Shown: positions 1 through 11,399 of the stretch, piece after piece
Layout: every line of letters starts with the position of its first letter
How positions within the stretch are numbered: position 1 is the stretch's first letter
Assembly: GCA_949152475.1 (NCBI GenBank)
Contig: OX424568.1
Span: 20,435,667-20,499,666, forward strand
Direction of reading: 5' to 3'
Origin: Terebella lapidaria
Taxonomy: Eukaryota; Annelida; Polychaeta; Terebellida; Terebellidae
Length of the DNA: 64,000 nt
Position numbers and translations under genes: made by a program
Notes under the pieces: model-generated
Database searches by the model: none
Told to the model about the DNA's origin: nothing
The model's input: only the letters and a program-made list of their open reading frames with translations

Positions 1-246
1 AAAACCTACAAAAATAGTAGGACACACTGCCCTTCTTTGACAAATAGGGATGACGAGAAAGGCCTGATGGATAAATATGACATCACGATTAACCAATGAC
101 AAAAAACAAAGGAATAAATTAAATTAAATATTAGGCCTACTTCCCTCCCTTCTGGAACAAACTAGCGCGCCGCGCCATATTTAGCGCGGCGCGCGGCGCG
201 GCGCGCTGGCGCGGAGTGCAAATTAGTCCAAGCCCTTCGGGCACTA
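1..246. mobile_element. 3' part of a GC-rich inverted-repeat element, cut by the window start
   Basis: This is the right-hand part of the element seen whole at 29852-30452. It holds a block made almost only of GCGCGC/GGCGCG (about 163-213), then the terminal inverted repeat GAGTGCAAATTAGTC (214-228) and a small hairpin GCCCTTCGGGC. The element ends just before GTATA, which is the inferred target duplication. Confidence 0.6.
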
Positions 247-310
247 GTATATTTTATGCCGGATTTCTGAAGTTCTGAACGAGTGTATAGCCTACTATCA
301 GAAATAGAAG

Positions 311-1526
311 GGCCGGTCATTATTTACTGGGTGGGGGGGTTGGATGGTTTTTCCGAAAAATGAGTTTTCATTTTGATGAGTTTGACCCCCCCCCCCCACC
401 GATATCGAAAACCAATCTATGACCCCCTCACCAAGATCCAAATAAAAGTATGACCCCCCCCCCCCCCAATTCTCATTTCTATTGAAACAATTGTGACTTA
501 TGTCGTAAATTTGTGATACTATAAGGTCAATGAATATTATGATTTGTGCTCTTCGTGTATCCACCATTCCTTCGCTTCAAGTGTGATACCATTACAACAA
601 TTATTACTTGTATGCATACTATATATGGGCACTTAATTATGACAGGTGTTTGATGGCAAAACCAGACCCCCCCCCCCCCCCGACATTTATATCCAGGATC
701 ATTTTCCTCCAAATACTAGCATTTTCTTTTCCACTACACAGCCCATCGTTTCGGAGCCCACTTGAAACACTCGAGTGCTAGGTCAAAGATCATTCAGTTG
801 ATTTCTTGACTCCGAAATTTTTGATGGGATGGAAAAAATGTATGAAAACCCTCACGGACTAACTGGACACCAAACTAACTCACAAATAATACATGACTCT
901 TCCACATATCATTGATGAGCAGGGGAGAATTGGTGAATCAGGCCATTCAGAACTTTTTTTTCTTGAATCAGGTCTGTGTTGGCTCTATGATGGGCTCATA
1001 ATGTTCTGCCACCATCCAAATCTTGTGGGTAGCCATATGCCCCTAACATTTCAGATTTGCTCCCAGGCAATAGAGCTCACGACCCAATTGGCTGATGAAA
1101 ATTTGTAAAGTGATATTGAAATATGCTTCTATGAGCAAATTGGCTCCTGAAAATTTTTGAATAGGAGTAAAATAGGAGCCTTTGGCTCCTGGATAAAATT
1201 ATAAATTTTGAGCCCTGATGCACACGGATTGCGGCATCTCTTGATGTTGGTGTTCCTGGATGGTTCTCTGCAGGATCCGGTTTCAGTGAGATTATGGGTT
1301 TATTGAAAATTAGAAAATTAGTGGATTGTTTCCACCTGATTATTTAACTATTTTACCATTCAGATTTTCCCAAAATAATTCAATTTCAAACTCCGACCCC
1401 CCCCCCAGTCCCATCGAAATTAAAAGTATGACCCCCCCCCCCCCAATAATGTTGAAAATGAAAGCGTGACCTCCCCCCCAGTTTTTACCCCCCCCCCCCA
1501 CCCCACCTGATAAATAATGACCGGCC
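311..1526. mobile_element. Inverted-repeat insertion with poly-C blocks, in the TRIM 5' intron
   Basis: The ends are a perfect 16-bp inverted repeat, GGCCGGTCATTATTTA at 311-326 and its complement at 1511-1526. An outer inverted pair, CAGAAATA (299-306) and TATTTCTG (1534-1541), may be the true tip. Inside are several runs of 9-15 C, many following AAAAGTATGA, so the interior looks like a decayed satellite. There is no transposase frame, so it is probably non-autonomous. A paralogous site near 59.23 kb lacks the insertion. Confidence 0.6.
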
Positions 1527-1541
1527 TCTTATGTATTTCTG

Positions 1542-2239
1542 CTACGATGTTATTCATCTGAAAGAATACACTGCTGGGAAATAATGACCCAATTTTCAAG
1601 GCAGTATCTTGTGTATAGGGCACTCTCGAAATTGAAAAGCTTGTGCAGAATTAGTCACGATCACCGATAATACAGAACCGTATGATAACCAAGAAATACA
1701 ACATTACACCAGCAGTGTTAGCGTGCATGGTGTGAATTATCATCAATGGTAAAATGCAATTGCCCTATGAATTGTGTCAGTCACAGCTACATGAGGGATA
1801 AAGGTCACTCAATTGCGATTAGGACATCATTCTGAATGTTATATAGTATGCTTTCTTTATAGCGCCAATATACTAGTATCAGAAGAAAGTGATGTGCAAT
1901 TATTGTCTTATGAAATCCAGTGACCTTGTACCGTGAAATTGAAACGTCGTAAAATTGTCTGAATAACAAAACCACAAAATGTTTGAGCCGCGAAAATTTC
2001 CTGTTTCACAATATATGTATGTCAGCGCAGATGTAAATAGTTCGTCCACACCGTGTGTTTTTCGTTGTGTTCATGCTCCACTGCAGGATCATGTATATGT
2101 ATTTTGGAGATTGTAACAGTGGTATATGATCAAATCTGTGTCAATCAATTGATTCACAACGAATTCCAGAAGCAGATTATGCTACTTCAAAACATCTAGA
2201 AATAGACGTAATTTAACCCAGTCTACTTCACCATTTCAG
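1542..2239 (+). other. End of the TRIM A1 5' intron
   Basis: Unique, AT-rich sequence with no convincing coding frame. It ends in the acceptor CACCATTTCAG (cut after 2239), directly before ATCAAGAAC-ATGG. In copy 2 the matching donor is at 29376/29377; here that first exon lies before the window. Confidence 0.6.
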
Positions 2240-2248
2240 ATCAAGAAC

Positions 2249-3970
2249 ATGGCTGAAGCAGCACCAGACGAGGGCTTTCTGCAGAGACAACTCGAGTGCT
2301 CAGTTTGTCTAAACACATACAACCTCAAGGACCGTGTTCCGATGGGATTGAACTGCATGCACTCAGTATGCAAGCCATGTGTGGACACCTTAGCCATAAA
2401 CCCACCCATCAAATGTCCAAAATGTAGAAGATCTTCTGACATAAACGCTCTTCAGAGGAATTTTGGGCTCTGCGATGTGCTTGAAAAGCTTTGTCAAGCG
2501 TGTTGCAGCAGGGAGATAGTCGATGAGTGTGACCACTGCCACAAGAATCTCTGCAGTGTTTGTCTTGAAGCTCATGCTGAAGTCTTTGAGGATGATGTCA
2601 CACAAAATATGGGCCAACTCCGTGCAGCGGTTAAAGTTTCAGCCGAAATGACCATAGATGAAACAGTTCTTGAGCGAGAGAGGAAATTCGCAGCAGACAC
2701 AATTGCCAAAATCCAAGGAGAGATCGCAAAATACCAAGAAGAAATTCGAAAACGAGATGCTGAACTCAAGTCGAAGGTCACCGAGCTGAGAAACCTGAAC
2801 ACACAGAAGCAAAAGGCATGGCAAAAACGTTTAGCTGCTGAGGTGGAAAAATGTAAAGCCTTCCTGGAGACATCCGAAGACAATCTTCGATCAACTTTAG
2901 AGGTGAGATGTCCTACTAAAACACTGGCTGCGATCAACGACGAAACACAGAGGCTGCTGGTAGAGTTACAAGACATGCAAAAGAATACACCACCCCCAGT
3001 GCAATACCAGTATGTTGGGCCAAAGTCATCACCACAAGTGGGTGAAGTCGCTTGCCAACCATCAAGTCTGCACAAAATCAGGGCGTTCCCTGTGTCACCA
3101 CGAGTAGATTACACAAGAGCAAGATCCATTGCCGTGAGTGGCAGTCAGGGCTCAGGCCCAGAGCAGTTTGCTGGGTGGGGCTACGTGGCATGTATGGGTG
3201 GCCGGTACATCGTAGCTGACACAGGTAACCACCGAATCAAGATCTACGACGGGGGTCTCAAGCTTCTTCATAGATTCGGGGAAATGGGCACTGAGAGGCA
3301 TCAATTCCAACATCCACGTGGCGTGTGTGTTGGTCCGAAACGTGAACTCTATGTCAGCGACTACGACAATCATAGGATTAAGGTTTATGATTCACTCTAC
3401 CAGCTGGTGCGATGTTTTCGTGGTGACCGGGGCGACGAGCAGATGAATAATCCACACGGGCCAACTGGCTTGGCTTTCATCTCCACTGGAGAGCTGCTTG
3501 TGGCTGACAGTTACAATTACAGAGTGAACGTCCTGACACCTGAAGGGACATACATCAGGAGTATCGGGTCAGGGGGTGATAGACCTGGTCAGTTCAAGGA
3601 CTACCCTGCGTGTATGGCCGAGACCCCAGATGGGCACGTGCTGGTCAGTGAGTGGGGTGGAGACAGATTTCTGAAGTTCACACTGGGTGGAGTTTATGTA
3701 AGCGATATCAAGCCTACGGTATCACTGTACACTCACATACCAATCACGATATATGGCTTCACCATTGACCAAATGGGGAATATCATACTGGGTGACTGTG
3801 CTAATGACCGGATCATTGTATTGAATGCACATGGGCAGTTTATGTGTGTGGTTGGGAGAGAAGGAGACCAGCCGGGAGAGCTGCGAGACCCACTCAATGT
3901 CAGTGTCAGTGGTAACAGGCTGCTGGTGTACGAGGCGGGAAATAAGCGTGTTCAGTTCTTTGAAATATAG
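2249..3970 (+). CDS. TRIM-NHL protein A1 (RING, B-box, coiled coil, six NHL repeats)
   Basis: A 573-residue single-exon coding region and probable RING-type E3 ubiquitin ligase of the TRIM-NHL class. The RING finger has C17, C20, C36, H38, C41, C44, C56 and C59, the full C3HC4 set. A B-box-like zinc site follows, with C82, C85, C94, C97, C102, C105 and H109. A coiled coil spans about 138-215, rich in K/E/R with motifs such as KYQEEIRKRDAELKSKV. Residues 300-572 form six NHL blades, recognisable by IVADTGNHRIKIYD, LYVSDYDNHRIKVYD and LLVADSYNYRV. The start ATG sits in AAGAACATGG, a good Kozak context, right after a splice acceptor. There is no filamin domain. Family knowledge gives ubiquitin transfer and NHL-mediated protein or RNA binding, probably cytoplasmic; the substrate is unknown. 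Its twin is at 32455-34176. Confidence 0.93.
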   Translation: MAEAAPDEGFLQRQLECSVCLNTYNLKDRVPMGLNCMHSVCKPCVDTLAINPPIKCPKCRRSSDINALQRNFGLCDVLEKLCQACCSREIVDECDHCHKNLCSVCLEAHAEVFEDDVTQNMGQLRAAVKVSAEMTIDETVLERERKFAADTIAKIQGEIAKYQEEIRKRDAELKSKVTELRNLNTQKQKAWQKRLAAEVEKCKAFLETSEDNLRSTLEVRCPTKTLAAINDETQRLLVELQDMQKNTPPPVQYQYVGPKSSPQVGEVACQPSSLHKIRAFPVSPRVDYTRARSIAVSGSQGSGPEQFAGWGYVACMGGRYIVADTGNHRIKIYDGGLKLLHRFGEMGTERHQFQHPRGVCVGPKRELYVSDYDNHRIKVYDSLYQLVRCFRGDRGDEQMNNPHGPTGLAFISTGELLVADSYNYRVNVLTPEGTYIRSIGSGGDRPGQFKDYPACMAETPDGHVLVSEWGGDRFLKFTLGGVYVSDIKPTVSLYTHIPITIYGFTIDQMGNIILGDCANDRIIVLNAHGQFMCVVGREGDQPGELRDPLNVSVSGNRLLVYEAGNKRVQFFEI

Positions 3971-4642
3971 TCAGTAACAGCTACTAGTATGAACAGTGTA
4001 GGATTTGTTGTACGTGTATGATTTCTTGGTGCAGTTTCGTGCTGGTGTTTGTGACAAAAATTTAGGCACCTGCAAGGAGTAACTAGGAAGGTAATTAGAT
4101 TTCGAATCAAAGGCTTTGCTGTATAGATGTAACCCTATTATGACTTGTACAATCACTTTGTAAGTGACAAAGGATTTCCCTTTAATATTGAGTGTGAAAT
4201 GAAATGAGTTTTTGAGATGAAGGATGATTGTATGTTGTGTATGTATGAGTGTATGTTGTTGTATAGAACCGATTCACAAATACTCTTTTATGAAATGTCT
4301 GGTCTGGAGATGCTATACGTTATAAATTTCTACCTCCATTCACAATTGAGTGGTGAAGTTTTTTCATGTAACAACTGTAAAGGACACAATTATAATTCAG
4401 AGTTACTTCTCAAACAAGCGTTCTTTCTCCCCGATATGAAAGTCAAGTAATATGGAAATATATATAGCGAAATGTATTTTATTTTTCGAGAGTGAATGAT
4501 GGGTATATTTGTTGTCAATATGCACATTTTTATTGTTTAAAGAACAGCATATATGCATTTGTCATTTATTGTCATGTAACAGCTTACAAATACACGTGAC
4601 ATATACACAATTTATTGTACATGTGTGACAACCGTAAATAAA
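3971..4642 (+). other. 3' untranslated region of A1 with polyadenylation signal
   Basis: AT-rich sequence after the TAG stop. The first clear AATAAA on the plus strand is at 4637-4642. A short frame at 4217-4450 has no family features and is taken as UTR. On the other strand a TTTATT (4611-4616) would serve the convergent four-TM gene, so the two transcripts probably overlap tail to tail. Confidence 0.5.
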
Positions 4643-4768
4643 CATGTTAACAAGATTGCTTATACATGTATATTTTTCATGTATAAAGCACAATTATTCC
4701 ATTCCATGAAAAGCACAAGACCTGGATATTTCTGTGAATATCCCTCACAAAGTTTCCTGTACACATGT

Positions 4769-6568
4769 TCAGATCTTTCCACTGGACTTAACATTACGTG
4801 AGCTGTAGTCAGCATACACCACAAGAGAGAACGGGACCTGGAATATATCAAAGTTAAATTTTGTTTTCCTGAATTTCTTCCAAAGAATATGAGGTATCTT
4901 TTTGCCACGACATCTCTAAATATTTCAGTGAGAACAGGGTCTGATATTTATGATAAAGTACGAGTATATACAATGAGACTTGTACTTACCGTCACTACAA
5001 TGATGAGTGCCATCATAACGTATTCTGCCAGGACATATTGGTAAATTTTTGCTGTTCGTAATAATAAAATACATGCAATGGAAAGAGGTCTTTATGTGAG
5101 AAATATTCAACATCACTGCTCCAAAACTGGTGAAAAAATGTGTCATCTGAAAATGACACCTGAACATACACGAGTTGAAATGAATAGTTGATAACAACTA
5201 GATTTTTTAAGCATTACGGTATTTTGTCTTTGTTGTGTTTCAACATAAAGTTGTGTCTTGTATACTAGATGATTATTGACCAATAATGTAGACTACATAC
5301 ATCCCTAATCATTTCAGCCCTAAATGACATAGAGCATAAAGCTTATTCTTAGCATAAATGATACGGGGAAACATATATCCTAGTACAGGCATGAAATATT
5401 ATTCTGGATAAACACATGATAACTTACAAAGAAACGCCAAGCTGTGGAAAAGTCCAAACACACACAAACAAGCCATTATTCCCGACCAAATAAGCCACGG
5501 AATGTATAACTTGCCTCGAGTCTGTAAATAATATATTAAAGTAAACATTCAAACATGAAGTTCGTGTTATTTCTAGACAATATTTTGGAGTTTGGCGGTA
5601 ATTTGAAATATGTTGCATCGAAAATGCACCCAGTATTGTATATTTCAAGTTTTTGTATATCTAACTTAAAACGATTATAGCAGAACATTTATCAAACATA
5701 GAGGCTTCTTTGGATGTTAATTTCTAGTAAAAATATCAGACGGTCCGAGTTCTTTTATCCGTAAAAAAACCTAGACATTTTTGCGAATGAATGACTTCAA
5801 GCTCTTGGAGCAACACATGTGTCTACTGAATGATACCGTTGAAGCTCGAGTGTTTCGTCAAGTGGAAATACCCCTAAATGTTATGAGTTTGTATTTCTGC
5901 CCTGAGTTATCAATAAACATAAGTGCCGTTGAAGTTTCCGACCTGGATGACCCCCACGGCGAGGGTGGCAGATGTAGCGCTCCACACAAGTGACGCGACA
6001 GCAGCAGTCAGCAGGAAGACTTCCTGGTAAGACTCGACAGATGAGGCCGGAGTGAACAGGGCCAGATCACCTGAGAGATGGAGTGGGGTAGGATGGTACG
6101 GGGTAGATTATTGGGAATTGGGTTCAAGTCTACTTTGTTTTAAACATTTTGGTTTTCCAACAAAAGAAGTACATGTATGACTGAATATCGTAAGTTATTT
6201 TATCTGTGGGTGTTCTTACTTACTGGTGAATATGGTCTCATTTCCAGGGAAATATCCATTGATCCTGTAGGACACATATAAGTACAACGAGCCAATTGTT
6301 GACAATAGGCTGAGAATCTGAAATCGAAAAAAACAATTATATTGCAAAAATGAGTAAAATAGATACGTGTGGAATTTGTTGCACTATTTGTTTTTGACAT
6401 AATACATCCAACCAGAAAATATACATAGCTCTGGAAAACTCATTTATGCGATTCTTTTTATTACATGCTAGTCAAGCTAGATCAATATTTACAATAAGAT
6501 AGTACCCCAGTGATGATGGCCGCTGCTATCGAGGCCCAAAAGTATCGTCCGTGTATATTTCCTGCCAT
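4769..6568 (-). CDS. Six-exon tetraspan membrane protein, 169 residues
   Basis: I assembled this gene from splice sites. The minus-strand exons are 6568-6506, 6317-6224, 6070-5943, 5521-5428, 5051-4990 and 4837-4769 (stop TGA). All five introns are GT..AG; donors include GTAAGT three times, and GTACTA and GTCGGA are weaker. Exon phases join without a break to 170 codons, stop included. The product starts MAGNIHGRYFW. It has four hydrophobic segments, about residues 11-36, 67-93, 101-126 and 131-156. An extracellular-type loop between segments 1 and 2 carries the N-glycosylation sequon NET at 47-49. The C-terminal tail is short, polar and basic (SSRNVKSSGKI). The topology resembles small claudin/MARVEL-like or other four-TM invertebrate families; I cannot assign one. 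It lies tail to tail with TRIM A1. Exons of 62-128 nt explain why no long frame marks it. Confidence 0.8.
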
Positions 6569-6599
6569 TGTACATCCACCCTTGGATTTGTATGTTCTG

Positions 6600-6860
6600 A
6601 CCTAGATATCCAGGCAATCAATCGGAGATGGTTCTATTTTCCTTGCAAAACGTAGATATTTAGGCACTCGTTTCCTGGAGAATTGGTTCTTCGATGACTC
6701 CTAGATATCCAGGCAATCGATCCCAGGAGAGTATTGATTCTATGGTCACTCCTAGATATTGAGGTTGAAATCTGTAGCATCGATATCATCGATATCATCG
6801 ATAGATATTTATCGATATACCCAGTAGTTATCAGATATAGATTTATAGATATCAGATATA
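6600..6860. repeat. Degenerate CTAGATATCCAGG / ATCGATATC repeat
   Basis: The motif CTAGATATCCAGGCAATC recurs with changes around 6603, 6703 and 6750. It is followed by ATCGATATC units (about 6778-6820) and TCAGATATAGAT units (about 6830-6865). The block is just upstream of the four-TM gene start, in its likely promoter. Confidence 0.5.
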
Positions 6861-9800
6861 GATATTTGTCCTCGGTAAATGTGATGATTCCTGATGAAAT
6901 TTGATCCCTTGGTTGAAGCCAGATATGCAGACACTACAGAACTGGATAGTCTTGATGTTCTGGCCCAACCAGGGAGCAATTTTTTGATGTTTTGAGAAAC
7001 CCTAGATATCTAGGTTATTATGCTTTGAATAAGTTATTTCATCGAAACTAACTCGTCGCCAACAGCACTGTTTATATGTTCGAATTTCTTCAAACACATT
7101 GACTGTATTCTGTTTACCTATTTTTGTGTCCACGCTCTGTTTAGTGTTCGCATGTATACATGGTATATGTAATATATAAGTATAGAAATGTGACATACAC
7201 TCGTCATTTAGAGCTAATTATTACCCAGTGCTATAAGCTGATGTACACAACTTGCCACTAAATATAAATTATGTAGCAGCACAACGGACACACATGTTAA
7301 TCACGTTTTTTATTTACTGCCATGAACATCCTGCTTCGTGAGGTTTTACAACAACTTATCAGTTTCTGACATCAATGTTACCCGAAGAGGAAGATAGAGG
7401 AATATTTAAATATTTGATACTCCTCAGAGACAGAATGACAAACAGAGCATATTTGTGTTTCGAATGGCAGAAAAGGATATTTGTGTCTCGAACATATTCT
7501 AGTGAGGGGGTGTTGTTTTATTGCGAGAACATTTGAGAGTAGTCGTGACTTGAGGGTTTGATTGCCGACCAAAATATAATAAAAGAAAACATGTTCTGGT
7601 TTTATTCATCTTAGTTTCTCAATGTCATGTCTCTTGTGTGAAATGGGATACTCTAGGCAAAAATTATATTTGAGACAAGTCTTTATCATAAGATTCGTGC
7701 AACCACATATTTGCATAGGATTGACGTCTTCATCGGTTCAATAAATACTCTATGAAAACAAATATATCGACTTCGGGCATTTTTAGGAAGAGCAGGGCTC
7801 CCTCTATGATGTTGGTTTTTTTCTGGATTTTTGAAATCTTTCTTTTGTTTACATTCTTGAAAGTGTCACTTGGAACCACAACAGGCCATTCAACTATGAC
7901 TAATTGGGAGGGCCCGGGGCCCGTTGGGAGGAAAATGACGCCCGTGTACCTAATCATGGTTAATGTAATAAGTTATTAGCGATAATAATCCCAGGAGACG
8001 TGTGTTCCGACCGTTTTTTTTGTATGTCACCGTTTCATACCCATCACCACTCCCGTTTTGGTCTTCGCTGAAACAGTGCTTTCTTGCAATCATATGCACT
8101 CAAAGTTTTGGATATACATTCCGCACAATATATAGATACAGTATGCTATTGCAAAAATGAAAAACAAGTTGATACAGCAACATAATAATTATGTGTTTGT
8201 GGTGGTATTCAATATTCCAGTAGGCAAATTCAATCAGGCTGTGGCCCCTGATCCAGTCAGCCAGCTAGCCAGCCAGCCAGATAGTCACCGAATTGTCTAG
8301 TCGGGAAGCTGTCTTGGCGAACACACCCACATGTTTATGAACTACACGTATATATAACAAGCATCACAACAGCAGAACTTGAGGTTACGTGTGCGGCCAC
8401 AGGGACAAAGGAGAGTAGAACCAGTACTCGAGGCTGAGTGAATACGAGAAAATTCAAGGATAAGTAGACACGAAACCCATTTCTTGGTTAAACAACCCTA
8501 TTGATTAGTTTGATAACAATATGAAACAATGAACTCGAATCGTATTGTAACTCGAACTCGTATTGTAATAACTCTCTACTTCCCTCTCACAGAGAACAAT
8601 TCTCGTAGATGGTCTTACAATACCATAATACCTCCAATACTGGTGCAAAGCTTGTCCATGCGAAAATTGATTATTACTCGCATTTGTTTGTCGATCCGTC
8701 CATTATTCTTGCCAAAATGTGTTTTAGTTGCACTTTCCACAAATGACCAAAGTGTATGTTTTCTTTGTTCAATATTTGCTACTTAACTTTGTTGTAATCT
8801 GAGATTGTGACATAAAATATGGATAATGTCATCGCTGACTTAATTCGGTAGCAATAAGTCTACGCATGGACAAGCGCCTCACCAGTAGTACCATGGGGTC
8901 AAAATTACACTAACAGATATAGTACGGCTAACGCCGCACAATGATATGAAAATTATCACGCGAGCAAGTCCCGCCAATTAGCGATAAATTTTTGCTGCAA
9001 ACTGAGTGCGGTATTCGTGGAAATACTTGTGACGGCCCAAATAAATGGTCTTTTCTATGACTCTTTCCTACTTCACTGGTAATACTTCATAAAAATATCA
9101 CCATCGAAAGCTTGTTTATGGGGGAATTTGATCAGAAATGCCACTGAAGTGAAGCGAGATTTCATCGAGATTTGACCAAAAGGAACAGTCGGAAACAAAC
9201 AAACAAAACTTGGCAGATTTGCCGTGCTTTTACACGGGAAAAAAGTTTACTTAATGTTCTCCTGAAATAAGCAGAAACAGATGGATACTAGATCTAGCAC
9301 TTTTATCATGTTTATGATAGTTTCATATTGCCAACGAGAATTGTCAGTGTTGATTTTGATAGAAGTAACACTAGCGGCGATTTGGGGTAGGCTACTTCAG
9401 TATTTGACAGCTGACACTACACACTGACACATGTACTCGTACCCTGATCTTCAAACCAACATTTGGGCAAGGAGACACATGATCGCATTGATGAAAAAGC
9501 TTTCATGCATGTCATAAATTATTGGAAATGCAGACAAGTTACTGAAGTGTCTCTGCAGTACAAATCAAAACACTGAAAAAAAATACAATAAAAGTTTTAA
9601 TCTAAGATTTACTAAAGCTAAAAAAAAACATTGTGCCTCCTGAATCAGAAAAACATATTCAGAACCTTGAAAATCTTACACATTGGTCCAAATAATAGTC
9701 GGGTGATTTTTAAACGTGCTCAACAAGGTTAAGCTCCTGACTTGTAGAGATTTCATGGCTGTAACAGAATAAGTAACATTAGTTATATTGATTAAGTCTT
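6861..9800. other. Intergenic sequence with no supported gene
   Basis: AT-rich DNA whose open frames are short and lack domains, codon structure or splice context. Small landmarks only: CAGCCAGC-type units at about 8255-8282 and a GGGCCCGGGGCCC palindrome near 7911. Confidence 0.5.
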
Positions 9801-9804
9801 ATTG

Positions 9805-9952
9805 GCCACAATGAAAATAGTTACGACAAGAAACATTTATTATTGGGCCCAACAATGTAAAGGTTCTGGGGCCCAGACGAGTCGACAGGTACCCGAATTC
9901 GGGGGAGTCTATTATTGACTACAATAAAAATAGTTACATGACAAGAAACATA
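9805..9952. repeat. Direct repeat on the 3' side of the LINE fragment
   Basis: The sequence recurs at 11098-11371, where it is interrupted by a small insertion, and in degraded form at about 11396-11435. On the minus strand it reads like a 3' end with AATAAATGTTTCTTGTC. The core GTCGACAGGTACCCGAATTC is shared by the two full copies. Confidence 0.7.
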
Positions 9953-11103
9953 GATAAGATAAGATATCCTTTATTGTCATCAAAAGATGAAACTTGTTGT
10001 AGAACAGAACCAGGTATATACAGGTGAGAACATGGAACAAAATGACGGATATACAATGTGTTATAATGACAAAATACCGTAAATAATGGATCTGGTTGAA
10101 CACTAGGTTACCATTGGGAACAAAACTGTTGTGATAGCGACTGGTTCTGATACGCGGTACACGAAGACGTTTACCAGATGGAAGCAAACTGTACAGATGA
10201 TTAAGGGGACGTGTTGTGTCGTTAAACATATTGGATACATGTTTCAAAGTTATATGTTTACAGATGGAGTTCAACTCGGGTGCCTCCACATGCATTTTTT
10301 CCTAACAATTCGAGCTAATTTATTGGTGTCCTTACGGGCTGCTACAGAATACCAGATGGAAATGCCAAACGTCATGACAGACTGGACAACTGATTTATAG
10401 AAGAGACATAAGATTGTGTTGTCAACTCGGAGGTTGTTTAGTATACGTAAAAACTGTAAGCTTTGAAGTCCTTTGGTATACAGGTAATGAATGTTTGAAC
10501 TGAATGTCAACTTGTTGTCAACAATAGTACCGAGATATTTGTACTGGTCTACAATCTGGATGACATCATCTTTGATTACAACAGGTACTGGTAGCTGCGA
10601 TTTATTTTTCCTAAAATCAACAATCATTTCCTTTGTTTTTTAGGGTTGAGCTCGAGGTAGTTGTTTTCACACCATATAACAAAGTTGTCGATTTGTGACC
10701 TGTAATTGGACTCATTTATGTGGTTTGTCATATTTCCTACTATTGCCGTGTCGTCGGCATATTTTATTACCATGCAGTTGTTGAAGTTGCTTATGCAGTC
10801 ATTTGTATAAAGAGTAAACAATAAAGGTGACAAAACACATCCTTGTGGTGCACCTGTGTTAGTTACAATTACATCAGATTTAACGTTTCCAACCTTGACA
10901 TACTGAGGTCTGAAAGTAAGGTAATTATGGACCCACAGGATAATGTTCGGATTAACACCCAGTGTACAAAGTTTACGGAGAAGTATATGGGGTTGCATGG
11001 TATTGAAAGCACTGCTAAAATCTATATACAACACCCGTGAGTAGCTATTGCTCTGTTCCGCGTGTGATGCTAGGTTGTTTACCAGAGATGAAATTATCCA
11101 CAA
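9953..11103 (-). pseudogene. Non-LTR (LINE) reverse transcriptase fragment, frameshifted
   Basis: The minus-strand frames 11103-10624, 10627-10271 and 10295-9912 together give the palm and C-terminal part of a LINE reverse transcriptase. Visible motifs are YIDFSSAF (motif A), APQGCVLSP (motif B), YADD (motif C) and later YKYLGTIVD. A single-base change in the A-run near 10640 ends the first frame just after NPKK. A second break near 10290 moves the C-terminal tail to a third frame. The endonuclease and the N-terminal palm are absent, so this is a dead 5'-truncated copy. The style is CR1/L2/jockey-like; the exact clade is not certain. The same breaks occur in copy 2. Confidence 0.85.
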
Positions 11104-11371
11104 TAAAAATAGTTATGACAAGAAACATTTATTATTGGGCTCAACAATGTGAGTAAGGTGCGGTATTCGACTTTCACCATGGTGATCTAACCCCCCTCAT
11201 TGGTTAGATAGACCCCTAGCACCAACTCAAATATACCATAGCTCACTAATGTGCTCATACCGCACCTTGAACGACAATGTAAAGGTTCTGGGGCCCAGAC
11301 GAGTCGACAGGTACCCGAATTCGGGGCAGTCTATTATTGACTACAATAAAAATAGTTACATGACAAGAAAC
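11098..11371. repeat. Direct repeat on the 5' side of the LINE, split by a MITE
   Basis: Matches 9805-9952 base for base over most of its length, apart from the insertion at 11151-11273 and a few substitutions. The LINE fragment therefore sits between two copies of the same sequence. Confidence 0.7.
11151..11273. mobile_element. 123-bp MITE with 12-bp inverted repeats
   Basis: The inverted repeats are AAGGTGCGGTAT (11155-11166) and its exact complement (11257-11268). It interrupts the repeat at a place where the uninterrupted copy (about 9850) reads straight through. ACAATGT occurs on both sides (11144-11150 and 11274-11280) and is the inferred 7-bp target duplication. Confidence 0.75.
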
Positions 11372-11399
11372 ATGACAAGAAAATAGTTACATGACAAAT

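Noticed and set aside
163..218. GCGCGC block as a CpG-island promoter
   Set aside because: It is the inner end of an inverted-repeat element (with a mirror at 29897-29912), not a general rise in CpG.
298..712. Minus frames rich in glycine near the window start
   Set aside because: The glycines come from poly-C tracts in an inverted-repeat element.
2572..3075. 167-codon minus-strand frame opposite TRIM A1 (also at 32778 and similar at 44644/48939)
   Set aside because: It lies wholly within the sense TRIM coding exon. It is a reading shadow of the K/E-rich coiled coil, without start context, splice sites or any recognisable domain.
7730..7979. Overlapping 75-codon frames on both strands at one place
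   Set aside because: Neither has a conserved feature; the hydrophobic stretch reflects T-rich DNA and there is no splice or poly(A) context.
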